NCBI GenBank assembly: GCA_030067055.1
Contig: JASJAL010000015.1
Location: 1-21,639 of the forward strand
Reading direction: 5' to 3'
DNA: 21,639 nucleotides
Origin: Kiloniellales bacterium
GTDB lineage: Bacteria; Pseudomonadota; Alphaproteobacteria; Kiloniellales; JAKSBE01
The notes under the pieces are model-generated. The model did not search any database. It was given only the letters and a program-made list of their open reading frames with translations, and was not told where the DNA came from. Each line of letters opens with the position of its first letter. The stretch's first letter is position 1. Both the position numbers and the translations under genes were made by a program. Below are positions 9,742-16,603 of this stretch, piece after piece.

Positions 9742-10115
9742 GCCCCCTCCCAAGTCCCAACAGTATTAGCGAAGACAAAATCTTCGCAACTTCAGGTAGA
9801 ATGTTATATTTTTATCTCTTATTACGATAAATTTTAGTGCAAATCCCGTTGAAATACCAGCAAGGGTAATCCCCAATACAATCTATGACACTGGATATAG
9901 CGACAATCGGCAGATTTATTACTTAGAGTTGCAAGAATCGGCCGCCTTTGCACTTGAGTTGAGGAGCCATCGAAGGGCGCGGAGGCGCGGATCTTCGACC
10001 GGGGCGCGCGCCTGTTGGCGAGCGTCGCCTGGCCCCTTGCCAAGCGGTGGTCTGCCTTGGGAAAGTTGGCATCACTCCTTTGCGAAGACGGGCACGGCAA
10101 TCGGGGAAGGCCAAT
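9742..10115 (+). other. AT-rich divergent intergenic region
   Basis: These 374 bases separate two divergent genes. The part from about 9770 to 9935 is clearly AT-rich (runs such as TTATATTTTTATC and GATAAATTTTAG), in sharp contrast to the GC-rich surroundings. It should hold the promoters of both the coiled-coil gene and the amidohydrolase. Several AT-rich hexamers are present but no pair with good spacing stands out, so I do not name one. A hairpin lies at 9769-9787. From 9940 to 10100 the sequence is GC-rich again, without a convincing gene. GGGGAAGG (10103-10110) is the ribosome site of the amidohydrolase. Confidence 0.6.
9769..9787. repeat. Perfect 7-bp inverted repeat upstream of coiled-coil gene
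   Basis: GCGAAGA (9769-9775) and TCTTCGC (9781-9787) are exact inverted copies around CAAAA. The repeat lies 28 bases upstream of the ATG of the coiled-coil gene. It could be an operator for a dimeric regulator or a hairpin in the 5' leader. There is no direct evidence for either. Confidence 0.5.
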
Positions 10116-11801
10116 ATGGACATGGTGATCAGAGGCACGACGGTCTTCGACGGCAACGGTGGCGCGCGGCAGGAAGGCTGCGACGTCGCCGTGGCGGACG
10201 GCCGGATCGCCGCGCTCGGACCCGGGCTCGCGGTGCCCCCGGACGCAGAGGTTGTCGATGCCGACGGCCTGGCGCTGATGCCAGGGATCATCGACAGCCA
10301 CACCCACTACGATGCACAGATCACTTGGGACCCCTGCCTGACCCCCTCCCCGGCGCTGGGCGTCAGCACCGCGGTGATCGGCAACTGCGGCTTCACAATC
10401 GCGCCCTGCCGCGAAGCCGATCGCGACCTGGTGATGCGTAATCTGACCCAGGTCGAAGGCATGTCGTTGGACGCTCTCGAGCGCGGGATCGATTGGAGCT
10501 TCGAGACCTTTCCCGAGTACCTCGACGCAATCGAACGGCGCGGCACCGCCGCCAACGTCGCCGCCTTCATCGGCCACAGCGCTCTGCGCAGCTATATCAT
10601 GGGGCCGGCGGCGGTCGAGCGGGCGGCGCGCGAGGACGAGGTGGCGGCCATGGCCGCCATCGTCCGCGATGCCATGAAGGTCGGCGCGATCGGCTTCGCG
10701 ACCTCGACCGCGCCGCAACACAACGGCTGGGGCGGACGGCCCATGCCCTCGCGCCTGGCCGACGACCGGGAACTGGACGCCCTGGTCGGGGCCATGGCGG
10801 CCTCCGGCCGCGGACTCTTCATGCTGACCAAGGGCGACCGCAGCGACGTGCCCTACTTGGAGCGGCTGGCGGCCAAGGCCGGACGGCCGGTGATGATCGC
10901 CGCCCTGCTGCACAACCCGACCAACCCGGAGGGTATCTTCCGGGAGCTGGGCCAGATCGCCGAGGCGCGGGCACGGGGCCGGGAGCTCTGGGGTCAGGTG
11001 AGCTGCTGCCCGCTGACCATGGATTTCACCCTCGCCTCGGCCTATCCGCTGGAGGGCTTCGCCGCCTGGGCACCGGCGATGGAGGTTTCCGGCGGGGCTC
11101 TGAAGCGGCAACTGGCCGACCCGGACTTCCGCGCGGCGGTCAAGGCGGAGCTGGACGCCCCGGCCGGGGTCCGTCTTTTCAACGGCGAATGGCACAAGAT
11201 CGAGCTCACCGAAGCCGCCAGATCGGAGAACCGGCACTTGGAGCATCGCAAGGTCTCCGAGCTCGCCGAGGAAGCCGGACAGCACCCGCTCGACTGGATG
11301 CTGGACTTCGCCATCTCGGAAGACCTCGCCAGCCTGTTCACGGCGGTCCTGCTGAACTCGGACGAAGAGGCCGTGGGCCGGGCGATCCGGGATCCCAACG
11401 CCTCGGTCGCGCTGTCGGACGCCGGCGCGCACCTGACCTTCTTCTGCGATGCCGGCTTCGGCCTGCACCTCCTTGGCCATTGGTCGCGGGGCCTGGGCGT
11501 GCTGTCCATGGAGGCTGCTGTCCAGGAGCTGACGGCCAAGCCGGCGGCGATCTTTCGCCTGCCCGGGCGCGGCCGGATCGCGCCCGGCTACGCCGCCGAC
11601 CTCATGCTCTTCGATCCGGAGCGGATCGACCGCGGCCCGAAGCGCCGGGTCCACGATCTGCCCGGCGGCGCAGCGCGCCTGACTACGGACGCCGTAGGCC
11701 TGCACGGGCTCTGGGTCAACGGCACGCGCGTGGTCGACCGCGACGGCCGCATGCTGAGCGAGACCCGCCCGGGGAAATTGCTGCGCGAGTTCGACGCCTG
11801 A
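10116..11801 (+). CDS. Amidohydrolase, D-aminoacylase / N-acyl-D-amino-acid deacylase-like
   Basis: A 561-residue cytoplasmic metal hydrolase of the amidohydrolase superfamily, closest in layout to D-aminoacylases (COG3653). The N-terminal beta-sandwich MDMVIRGTTVFDGNGG precedes the barrel. PGIIDSHTHYDAQ carries metal ligands H62 and H64. GNCGFTIAP carries C91, a metal ligand in D-aminoacylase. SDAGAH carries the catalytic D435. The C-terminal RGRIAPGYAADLMLFDPE returns to the beta-sandwich. The segment where D-aminoacylase has its first later His reads LFMLTKGDRSD, so metal binding or substrate may differ. Such enzymes hydrolyse amide bonds; the true substrate is unknown. ATG 10116 has GGGGAAGG 5 bases upstream and fits the family start; the frame is open to 10047 without similarity. 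It stands alone, divergent from the coiled-coil gene. Confidence 0.88.
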   Translation: MDMVIRGTTVFDGNGGARQEGCDVAVADGRIAALGPGLAVPPDAEVVDADGLALMPGIIDSHTHYDAQITWDPCLTPSPALGVSTAVIGNCGFTIAPCREADRDLVMRNLTQVEGMSLDALERGIDWSFETFPEYLDAIERRGTAANVAAFIGHSALRSYIMGPAAVERAAREDEVAAMAAIVRDAMKVGAIGFATSTAPQHNGWGGRPMPSRLADDRELDALVGAMAASGRGLFMLTKGDRSDVPYLERLAAKAGRPVMIAALLHNPTNPEGIFRELGQIAEARARGRELWGQVSCCPLTMDFTLASAYPLEGFAAWAPAMEVSGGALKRQLADPDFRAAVKAELDAPAGVRLFNGEWHKIELTEAARSENRHLEHRKVSELAEEAGQHPLDWMLDFAISEDLASLFTAVLLNSDEEAVGRAIRDPNASVALSDAGAHLTFFCDAGFGLHLLGHWSRGLGVLSMEAAVQELTAKPAAIFRLPGRGRIAPGYAADLMLFDPERIDRGPKRRVHDLPGGAARLTTDAVGLHGLWVNGTRVVDRDGRMLSETRPGKLLREFDA

Positions 11802-11808
11802 GAACGTC

Positions 11809-11830
11809 AGCTGTGGCAGCGACCGCAGCT
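11809..11830 (+). terminator. Stem-loop just after the amidohydrolase gene
   Basis: AGCTGTGG (11809-11816) pairs with CCGCAGCT (11823-11830), eight pairs including one G-T, around a six-base loop. It begins 7 bases after the stop codon. No T-run follows, so it may protect the mRNA end or act with Rho rather than be a classic intrinsic terminator. Confidence 0.35.
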
Positions 11831-11847
11831 TCCTGCCCGGCCCGCGA

Positions 11848-12030
11848 TCATTCCTGCATCTCGGTCAGGTCCAGGGTCATCGCTTCCTGTTGCCGCTGCG
11901 AGTCGAGTTGCCCGGTCGGCGACAACGCAAGCGGCCCCAAAATGATTAGCAGGTAGAGCGCGCTGCAAACGATCCAGGCAGCCAGGATCTCACGGAACGA
12001 GATACCAGCTCCTCCGTCATGGGATGGCAT
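11848..12030 (-). CDS. Small single-span membrane protein
   Basis: A 60-residue reading frame with a short N-terminal part, one clear transmembrane helix at about residues 14-37 (ILAAWIVCSALYLLIILGPL), and a polar tail with mixed charge and Gln. It starts at ATG 12030 with only a weak purine stretch (AAGAAAG) upstream. Codon third positions are less GC-biased than in neighbours but not random. No family is recognised. The reasons to believe it are the well-formed hydrophobic helix and the perfect Crp-type palindrome 89 bases upstream of its start (12119-12134), with a possible -10 box GACTAT (12074-12069) between. It runs in the same direction as the Crp/Fnr gene, 209 bases downstream of it. 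It may respond to the same signal. Confidence 0.58.
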   Translation of the reverse strand: MPSHDGGAGISFREILAAWIVCSALYLLIILGPLALSPTGQLDSQRQQEAMTLDLTEMQE

Positions 12031-12118
12031 TGGTTGCGCTTTCTTGTGGTTGCGTTCCTCTTGGGCCGATAGTCCCAGAGATGACGCAAAGGTGCTGTGG
12101 CAATGCGCACGAGAATTC

Positions 12119-12134
12119 TGTGACCGCCGTCACA
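12119..12134 (-). promoter_or_regulatory. Perfect Crp-type binding site, TGTGA-N6-TCACA
   Basis: TGTGAC-CGCC-GTCACA is an exact 16-base palindrome and contains both half-sites of the E. coli CRP consensus with the correct six-base spacing. It lies between the Crp/Fnr regulator gene (whose stop is at 12240) and the small membrane protein gene (start 12030). If GACTAT (12074-12069) is the -10 box, the site centre lies roughly 60-65 bases upstream of the transcription start, the position of class I activation. The neighbouring regulator has the matching recognition-helix residues. Confidence 0.65.
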
Positions 12135-12239
12135 CTTCGCCGCATTTTCGAGGGAATTCAGGGCCGGCTTCCGGCGCGATGGCGTGCAGCGATGTGGACG
12201 CGAGGGAAATGCAGGTTGGACCAGCCGACCGGCCCGCCG

Positions 12240-12959
12240 TCAGGGTCCGCCACCCATGTCCAGGAGCGATTCGCCCAGAACCTCTTCGACCAGCTTGCTG
12301 AACTCCTGAATGTCGCAGATGACCGTGCTCTCACCCTGCTTTTCGATCAGGCCTGACACCGTGAGGCGTCTCATCTCGCGGGTCACCGCTTCGCGGTGAG
12401 TGGAGATCCGGCTCGCAAGGTCGGCATGCGTCGGCAGCGCCGAGATCACGGCCGATCCGTCGTCGCGGATATCCTCTTTCGCCAGGCGCAGAAGCTCGGC
12501 ATGCAGCCGGTTCCGGACCGCCAGGGTGCTGAACTCCAGCACCCGGCCGGTCAGGGCACGGGCCTGGGCAACCAGCCAGCGCATGGTGTTGCCGGCGACC
12601 TCGGGATGGGAGAGCAGGGCGTCCATGAAGGGTTGGGGCTTGATCGCCGCGGTCAGACAGTCGGTCGTCGCCTCGACGGTGGCCGAGCGCGGCAGCTGGT
12701 CGATGGCCGCGAACTCGCCGAAGACCTCGCCCGGACGCGCATCCCGAAAGATCACCGGCTTGCCGGAAAACGAGTAGATGATGATCCGGGCCGTGCCTTC
12801 GACCAGGAAATAGACGTCCAGCGAACCGTCGTGATGGCTGATGATCTCCTGTCCGGCCATGAAGCGTCGCCAATCGCACTGGCCGGCGATCTTGTCGAGC
12901 GCCTCCTCACTCAACCCGCGAAATATCGCAATACTCTTCAGACTATGCGTGTCCGACAT
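12240..12959 (-). CDS. Crp/Fnr family transcriptional regulator
   Basis: A 239-residue DNA-binding regulator. Residues about 12-120 are a cyclic-nucleotide-binding beta-roll. The phosphate-binding cassette reads VFGEFAAIDQLPRSATVEA, with G81, E82, R91, S92 and T94 at the ligand positions, so cAMP or cGMP binding is plausible. The dimer helix is at about 122-150. The winged helix (about 172-215) contains LASRISTHREAVTREMRRL, whose R189-E190-x-V-x-R194 matches the base-contacting residues of E. coli CRP (R180, E181, R185). The N-terminal Cys cluster of Fnr is absent. ATG 12959 gives the family N-terminus (MSDTHSLKSIAIFRGLSEE); the frame extends to 13022 without support. Downstream lie a perfect Crp palindrome and a small membrane protein gene, the likely target. 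Ligand not proven. Confidence 0.92.
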   Translation of the reverse strand: MSDTHSLKSIAIFRGLSEEALDKIAGQCDWRRFMAGQEIISHHDGSLDVYFLVEGTARIIIYSFSGKPVIFRDARPGEVFGEFAAIDQLPRSATVEATTDCLTAAIKPQPFMDALLSHPEVAGNTMRWLVAQARALTGRVLEFSTLAVRNRLHAELLRLAKEDIRDDGSAVISALPTHADLASRISTHREAVTREMRRLTVSGLIEKQGESTVICDIQEFSKLVEEVLGESLLDMGGGP

Positions 12960-13180
12960 CTCGGCCGTCCCCGTTGCTCGGCCGCCCCTACTCTGGGCTG
13001 CGGCGCCCCCCGGCCCCTGCAATTCACATCAAAATGCGCGATCAGTCCAGCCTGAGCACCCTTGTCACGGAACCTTGAAGTCCGGGCTGCCTGTCGCCGC
13101 CGGGCCGGAAATCGCGCCCGGAACGGCCGACGAAGCGTTCCGGGCAATCTGCAGCGACGCGGCCGATGCGCTCCTGCCCC

Positions 13181-13202
13181 GCCTGTGGGAAAGACCACAG
13201 GC
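13181..13202. repeat. Perfect 8-bp hairpin
   Basis: GCCTGTGG (13181-13188) and CCACAGGC (13195-13202) pair perfectly around GAAAGA. It lies about 220 bases upstream of the Crp/Fnr start and has no T-run on either side. It could be part of a structured RNA or a protein-binding palindrome. Confidence 0.45.
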
Positions 13203-13412
13203 AGAGCCCTCGGCGCGTGAAATAACTGCAATACGAATGACTTGAAGGCTTCTTGAGACGCGCATCGCGGCCTGCGAGAGCCGCTTGGAGGAGGACCTCA
13301 GGCGGAGACGATCATAGCGACGGGGACCGGCAGCGACGGAACTGCAGCGGTCCCGGTTCGCCAGGTACCGCGATCGACGGAGTCGAAGGCTTCGAACGAC
13401 CGGATGTCCCTT

Positions 13413-13430
13413 CTGCCGCCCCAGCGGCAG
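13413..13430. repeat. Perfect 7-bp hairpin
   Basis: CTGCCGC (13413-13419) and GCGGCAG (13424-13430) pair around a CCCA loop. It lies about 60 bases before the three-palindrome cluster. A T-run is absent, so it is unlikely to be an intrinsic terminator. Confidence 0.4.
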
Positions 13431-13490
13431 TGAGTCCGACCTCCGTAGATCTCTCGGACAGACCGCCTCACCGATGGATCTGGAGGTAAA

Positions 13491-13538
13491 TTGCTGGGGC
13501 AGCGTGGAGACGCCCTAACTCCATCGCTGCCCCGGCAA
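13491..13538. repeat. Large hairpin, first of three palindromes
   Basis: Three paired blocks stack: TTGC/GCAA (13491-13494 with 13535-13538), GGGGCAGCG/CGCTGCCCC (13496-13504 with 13525-13533) and TGGAG/CTCCA (13505-13509 with 13519-13523). They enclose a nine-base loop, with only a one-base mismatch and a one-base bulge, about 18 pairs in all. There is no T-run after it in either direction. Confidence 0.7.
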
Positions 13539-13543
13539 CCCTC

Positions 13544-13595
13544 TAGATCAAGATCGGCCCAGATTGGGTCGATCTGAGCCGTGAATCTTGATCTA
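13544..13595. repeat. Imperfect 52-base palindrome, second of three
   Basis: The outer arms TAGATCAAGAT (13544-13554) and ATCTTGATCTA (13585-13595) are exact 11-base inverted copies. Inside, GGCCCAGAT (13556-13564) pairs with ATCTGAGCC (13572-13580) with one mismatch, closing on a short loop. It begins six bases after the first hairpin. Confidence 0.7.
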
Positions 13596-13607
13596 CTTCA
13601 GAAAGTT

Positions 13608-13657
13608 AGAGCATGATTCATGCTTCACGCCGTCGCGGCGTGAAACGATCATGCTCT
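13608..13657. repeat. Palindromic repeat with AGAGCATGAT ends, third of three
   Basis: The outer arms AGAGCATGAT (13608-13617) and ATCATGCTCT (13648-13657) are exact. The inner arms TTCACGCCG (13624-13632) and CGGCGTGAA (13636-13644) are also exact around a TCG loop, with a 6/3-base internal loop between the two stems. From memory, the ends resemble those of abundant palindromic intergenic repeats in alphaproteobacteria (TTAGAGCATGAT...ATCATGCTCTAA type). Only one copy is in this window. Confidence 0.7.
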
Positions 13658-13839
13658 GCGCGACCGCCGATCTCCTCGAAGCCGTCTCGGCTCGAAGCCC
13701 AATTCCAAAGCTCCGAAGGGTTTCCCCAAGATCCGGGTATAAGAATGTGGCGGCGCGCGTCCGGGACTCCGACACCTGATCCGGTGGCACCGCCGAGAGT
13801 TCAGGAGATTCTTCCCGCTCGACGGCATCGAGGCAGGTC

Positions 13840-15171
13840 ATGACCGGGTATCGTGAAGCCTTCATCGCGGCAAATCGTTTCGGCCTCGGAGCCACGCCCG
13901 GGCAGCTTCCGGCCCTGGCATCGGATCCGCGGGGCTGGCTGGAGGCCCAGGTCGACCCGGCTCCGGGTCTTCCGGCGCCGCTCGACGGCCTGCCACCGGC
14001 TCGGGACGCGGTAGCGGCCTTCCTCGAAGCCCGCCGCGATGGGCGCGACCTGGCCAAGCTGATCCGCAAGAGCCTTCGCAAGGACTACCTGCGGGAGGCC
14101 GGACTGCGGACCCTGGCGGCGGTCCGCAGCGAGGCGCCGTTCCATGAACGTCTCGTCGCCTTCTGGAGCAATCACTTCACGGTCTCGGTGAAACGTCCGG
14201 TCCTGGTCGGCATCGCCGGCGGCTTCGAGCGCGAGGCGGTTCGCCCGCACGTCACCGGCCGCTTCGCCGACATGCTCCTGGCCGCCAGCCGCCATCCGGC
14301 AATGCTTCTCTACCTCGACAACGCCCAGTCCTTCGGGCCGAACTCGCGCGCCGGACGCTGGCGAGGCAAGGGGCTGAACGAGAACCTGGCCCGGGAGATC
14401 CTCGAACTCCACACCCTGGGCGTCGACGGCGGCTACACCCAGGACGACGTCCGGAGCCTGGCCAAGATCCTGACCGGCTGGAGCCTGGCGCGCCCGGGCA
14501 AGGACGTCGATCCCGGCGGCTTCAAGTTCCACCACCTGGGCCACGAGCCGGGCGACAAGACGCTCTTGGGTCGGCGCTACCGAGAGACGGGCGTCGCCGA
14601 GGGCGAGGCAGCGCTGGCCGATCTGGCCCGGCATCCGGCAACGGCACAGCACATCGCCTTCAAGCTGGGCCGGCATTTCATCGCCGACTATCCACCGGCC
14701 GCGGCCGTGGACCGCCTGGCCAGGGTGTTCCGGGACAGCGACGGCGACCTGCGCGAAGTCTCCCTCGCCCTGATCCGGCTCGCGGAGCCCTGGCAGGAGC
14801 CTCTGGCCAAGCTGAAGACGCCGCAGGACCTCGTCGTCTCGACCCTTCGGGCCATGGATTTTCGGGGCGACGAGGAGCGGCTGGTCCCGGCACTGCGGCT
14901 GCTCGGACAGGCGCCCTGGTCGGCCCCCTCGCCGGCTGGCTGGCCCGATACCGCCGAGGGTTGGGCCGCCCCGGACGCCCTCCTCAAGCGCATCGAGTTC
15001 GCGACCGCGGTCGCCCGGAGGGTCGGCAACCGGCTGGACCCGCGGGCCCTCGCCCAGGCCGTCATGGCCCCAGTGGCCGCGGCGGAGACCGAGACCATGA
15101 TCGCAAGGGCGCCGTCGCGCCGGGACGGTCTGACCCTGCTGCTGGCCAGCGCCGAGTTCCAGAGGAGGTAG
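13840..15171 (+). CDS. DUF1800 family protein
   Basis: A 443-residue protein of the DUF1800 family, whose biochemical role is unknown. Family landmarks are clear: AANRFGLGATP near the start, FHERLVAFWSNHFTVS (about 101-116), GLNENLAREILELHTLGV (178-195), YTQDDVRSLAKILTGW (199-214), and the C-terminal LASAEFQRR. No signal peptide is seen, although the partner downstream is exported. It starts at ATG 13840 with GAGGCAGG nearby. Its stop is two bases before the DUF1501 start, and the ribosome site AGGAGG of that gene lies inside this gene's last codons, so translation is coupled. DUF1800 and DUF1501 genes are commonly found as pairs, which supports a shared function, perhaps in the cell envelope or on sulfated or phosphorylated substrates. 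Confidence 0.93.
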   Translation: MTGYREAFIAANRFGLGATPGQLPALASDPRGWLEAQVDPAPGLPAPLDGLPPARDAVAAFLEARRDGRDLAKLIRKSLRKDYLREAGLRTLAAVRSEAPFHERLVAFWSNHFTVSVKRPVLVGIAGGFEREAVRPHVTGRFADMLLAASRHPAMLLYLDNAQSFGPNSRAGRWRGKGLNENLAREILELHTLGVDGGYTQDDVRSLAKILTGWSLARPGKDVDPGGFKFHHLGHEPGDKTLLGRRYRETGVAEGEAALADLARHPATAQHIAFKLGRHFIADYPPAAAVDRLARVFRDSDGDLREVSLALIRLAEPWQEPLAKLKTPQDLVVSTLRAMDFRGDEERLVPALRLLGQAPWSAPSPAGWPDTAEGWAAPDALLKRIEFATAVARRVGNRLDPRALAQAVMAPVAAAETETMIARAPSRRDGLTLLLASAEFQRR

Positions 15172-15173
15172 CC

Positions 15174-16385
15174 ATGATCAGCCGCCGCAGCGTCGTGAAA
15201 GCCCTGGCCGGCGGTCTCGCCGCCGCACTCGCGGGGCCCCGCCTCGCCCTGGCCGACCTGCCCGGGGAGCGGCGCCTGGTGGTCGTGATCTTGCGCGGCG
15301 GCCTTGACGGCCTGGCCGCGGTGCCACCCTTCGGCGATCCCGACTACGCCCGAAGCCGCGGCGCGCTCGCACTGGCGAGGCCGGGAGGAGACGCCGGCGC
15401 CCTCGACCTCGACGGCTTCTTCGGCCTGCACCCGGCCCTCGGACCCCTGCAGGAGCTCTACCGCCAGGGCGAGCTGCTGCCCATTCACGCCGCCGCACCG
15501 CCCTATCGCAAGCGCTCCCACTTCGATGCCCAGGACGTGCTGGAGAACGGCACCGCGCGGCCCGGCGGCGCGCGCGATGGCTGGCTCAACCGGGCGATTC
15601 GGAGCTTGGACAGCGAGGGCGAGGAGCTGCAGGCCCTGGCGCTCGGCGAGTCGGTGCCGCTGGTGCTGCGCGGCAGCGCCCGGGTCGCCTCCTGGTCACC
15701 CAGCGTCCTGCCGCTGCCGGAGGCTACTCTTCTGAATCAGATCCAGGTCCTCTGGGAACAGGATGCCGTGCTCGGGCCGGCCCTGGCCGAAGCCCTGCGG
15801 ATGCAAGACTCAGAGACCGGGGATATGGCGGCCCGGGGCAAAGGTGCTTTACGCGGCCTCTATGGCCCGCGCGGCTTCCTGGTCTTCGCGGAAAAGGCCG
15901 GCCGGATGCTGGGCGCGACCGACGGACCGCGCCTCGCCGTGCTCGAGATGGGCGGCTGGGACACCCATGCTAACCAAGGCGGAAAAGACGGCCGCCTGGC
16001 CCGGCACCTGGAAGCCTTGGGCCTCGGCCTGGCCAAGCTCAAGACCGAACTCGGCCCGGCCTGGTCGCAGACCGCGGTCCTGGCCATGAGCGAGTTCGGG
16101 CGCACGGTCGCATCCAATGGCAGCGGCGGCACCGACCACGGCGTCGGCGGCGCGGCCTTCCTCCTGGGCGGTGCGGTGAGAGGCGGGCGCGTGCTGGCCG
16201 ACTGGCCGGGCCTCGGCCGCCGCCGGCTTCTCGACGGCCGCGACCTGGCTCCGACGCTCGACCTGCGGTCGGTCTGCAAGGCGACCTTGCACGACCACCT
16301 CGGCCTCGATCGCCGACGCCTGGAAACCGAGGTCTTCCCCGAGAGCGAAGGTATTCCCGTCCTCGACGGACTCTTCACCGCCTAG
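15174..16385 (+). CDS. DUF1501 family protein with Tat-type signal
   Basis: A 403-residue exported protein. MISRRSVVKALAGGLAAALA is a twin-arginine-type signal (S-R-R-S-V-V-K), ending near LALA at residue 27. Family motifs: ILRGGLDGLAAVPPFGDPDY (39-58), YRKRSHFDAQDVLENG, MGGWDTHANQGG (259-270), SEFGRT (306-311) and GGTDHG (318-323). DUF1501 proteins share the alkaline phosphatase/sulfatase fold, and the Asp and His residues in the last motifs are probable metal ligands. Activity is unknown. ATG 15174 is preceded by GAGGAGG about 4 bases away, inside the end of the DUF1800 gene. A Tat signal implies folding, and perhaps metal loading, in the cytoplasm before export. It is the second gene of the pair; no clear terminator follows. 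Confidence 0.93.
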   Translation: MISRRSVVKALAGGLAAALAGPRLALADLPGERRLVVVILRGGLDGLAAVPPFGDPDYARSRGALALARPGGDAGALDLDGFFGLHPALGPLQELYRQGELLPIHAAAPPYRKRSHFDAQDVLENGTARPGGARDGWLNRAIRSLDSEGEELQALALGESVPLVLRGSARVASWSPSVLPLPEATLLNQIQVLWEQDAVLGPALAEALRMQDSETGDMAARGKGALRGLYGPRGFLVFAEKAGRMLGATDGPRLAVLEMGGWDTHANQGGKDGRLARHLEALGLGLAKLKTELGPAWSQTAVLAMSEFGRTVASNGSGGTDHGVGGAAFLLGGAVRGGRVLADWPGLGRRRLLDGRDLAPTLDLRSVCKATLHDHLGLDRRRLETEVFPESEGIPVLDGLFTA

Positions 16386-16603
16386 CTCGAGACCGCCTTC
16401 TCCCTTCGACGCCTATCGCCTCTTCGCTCGACCTCACGATTCGGTGGAAAAATAGTCGCTGAGGCTTATTTCCAGTTGTGCTATCCTCGGTTGTACTGAG
16501 GGGAGGATAGTCTCTGATTAGGTCTGTCCGCGCCGCCATTCGCGCGGCGAAGGGCAGGTCCGAGGGCGTCCGCCCTGCGAAACACCCCTGAGGAGGACGG
16601 AAC
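16386..16603 (+). other. Intergenic region upstream of the subtilase, with inverted repeats
   Basis: These 218 bases hold CTATCCTC (16481-16488) and its exact inverse GAGGATAG (16503-16510), two similar direct copies ATAGTCGCTGA (16452-16462) and ATAGTCTCTGA (16507-16517), and a CGCCGC/GCGGCG hairpin (16531-16549). AGGAGG (16591-16596) is the ribosome site of the subtilase, 7 bases before its GTG. The repeats are good candidates for regulator sites on the subtilase promoter, but no promoter boxes were clear. Confidence 0.5.

Larger units (their letters stand above)
12960..13839. other. 880-base region without a convincing gene
   Basis: It lies between the leftward Crp/Fnr gene and the rightward DUF1800 gene and should hold both promoters. 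Frames here have poor composition; the best is a plus-strand TTG frame at 13075-13245 of about 56 residues, with no recognisable similarity. The region is rich in hairpins: 13181-13202, 13413-13430 and the cluster 13491-13657, listed separately. A TATAAG hexamer at 13738-13743 lacks a good -35 partner. The region could hold a non-coding RNA or decayed repeats; nothing more can be supported. Confidence 0.6.

Noticed and set aside
9834..11705. 623-residue minus-strand frame opposite the amidohydrolase
   Set aside because: No recognisable domain; low-complexity Arg/Gly/Val/Asp composition typical of antisense GC frames.
12240..12959. Fnr-type oxygen sensor
   Set aside because: The N-terminal Cys cluster needed for an iron-sulfur centre is absent; scattered Cys do not fit.
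13075..13245. Short TTG-started plus-strand frame (about 56 residues, KSGLPVAAGPEIAPG...)
   Set aside because: Slightly protein-like composition but weak ribosome site, contains a perfect hairpin, and no family is recognised; not enough to call.
12938..13265. Two minus-strand frames upstream of the Crp/Fnr gene
   Set aside because: Arg/Pro-rich with no domain, overlapping each other and the regulator's start region.
13491..13538. First palindrome as an intrinsic terminator
   Set aside because: No T-run follows in either direction and no gene ends nearby.
13588..13779. 63-residue plus-strand frame in the hairpin region
   Set aside because: It begins inside the second palindrome and reads straight through the third; TTG start and no similarity.
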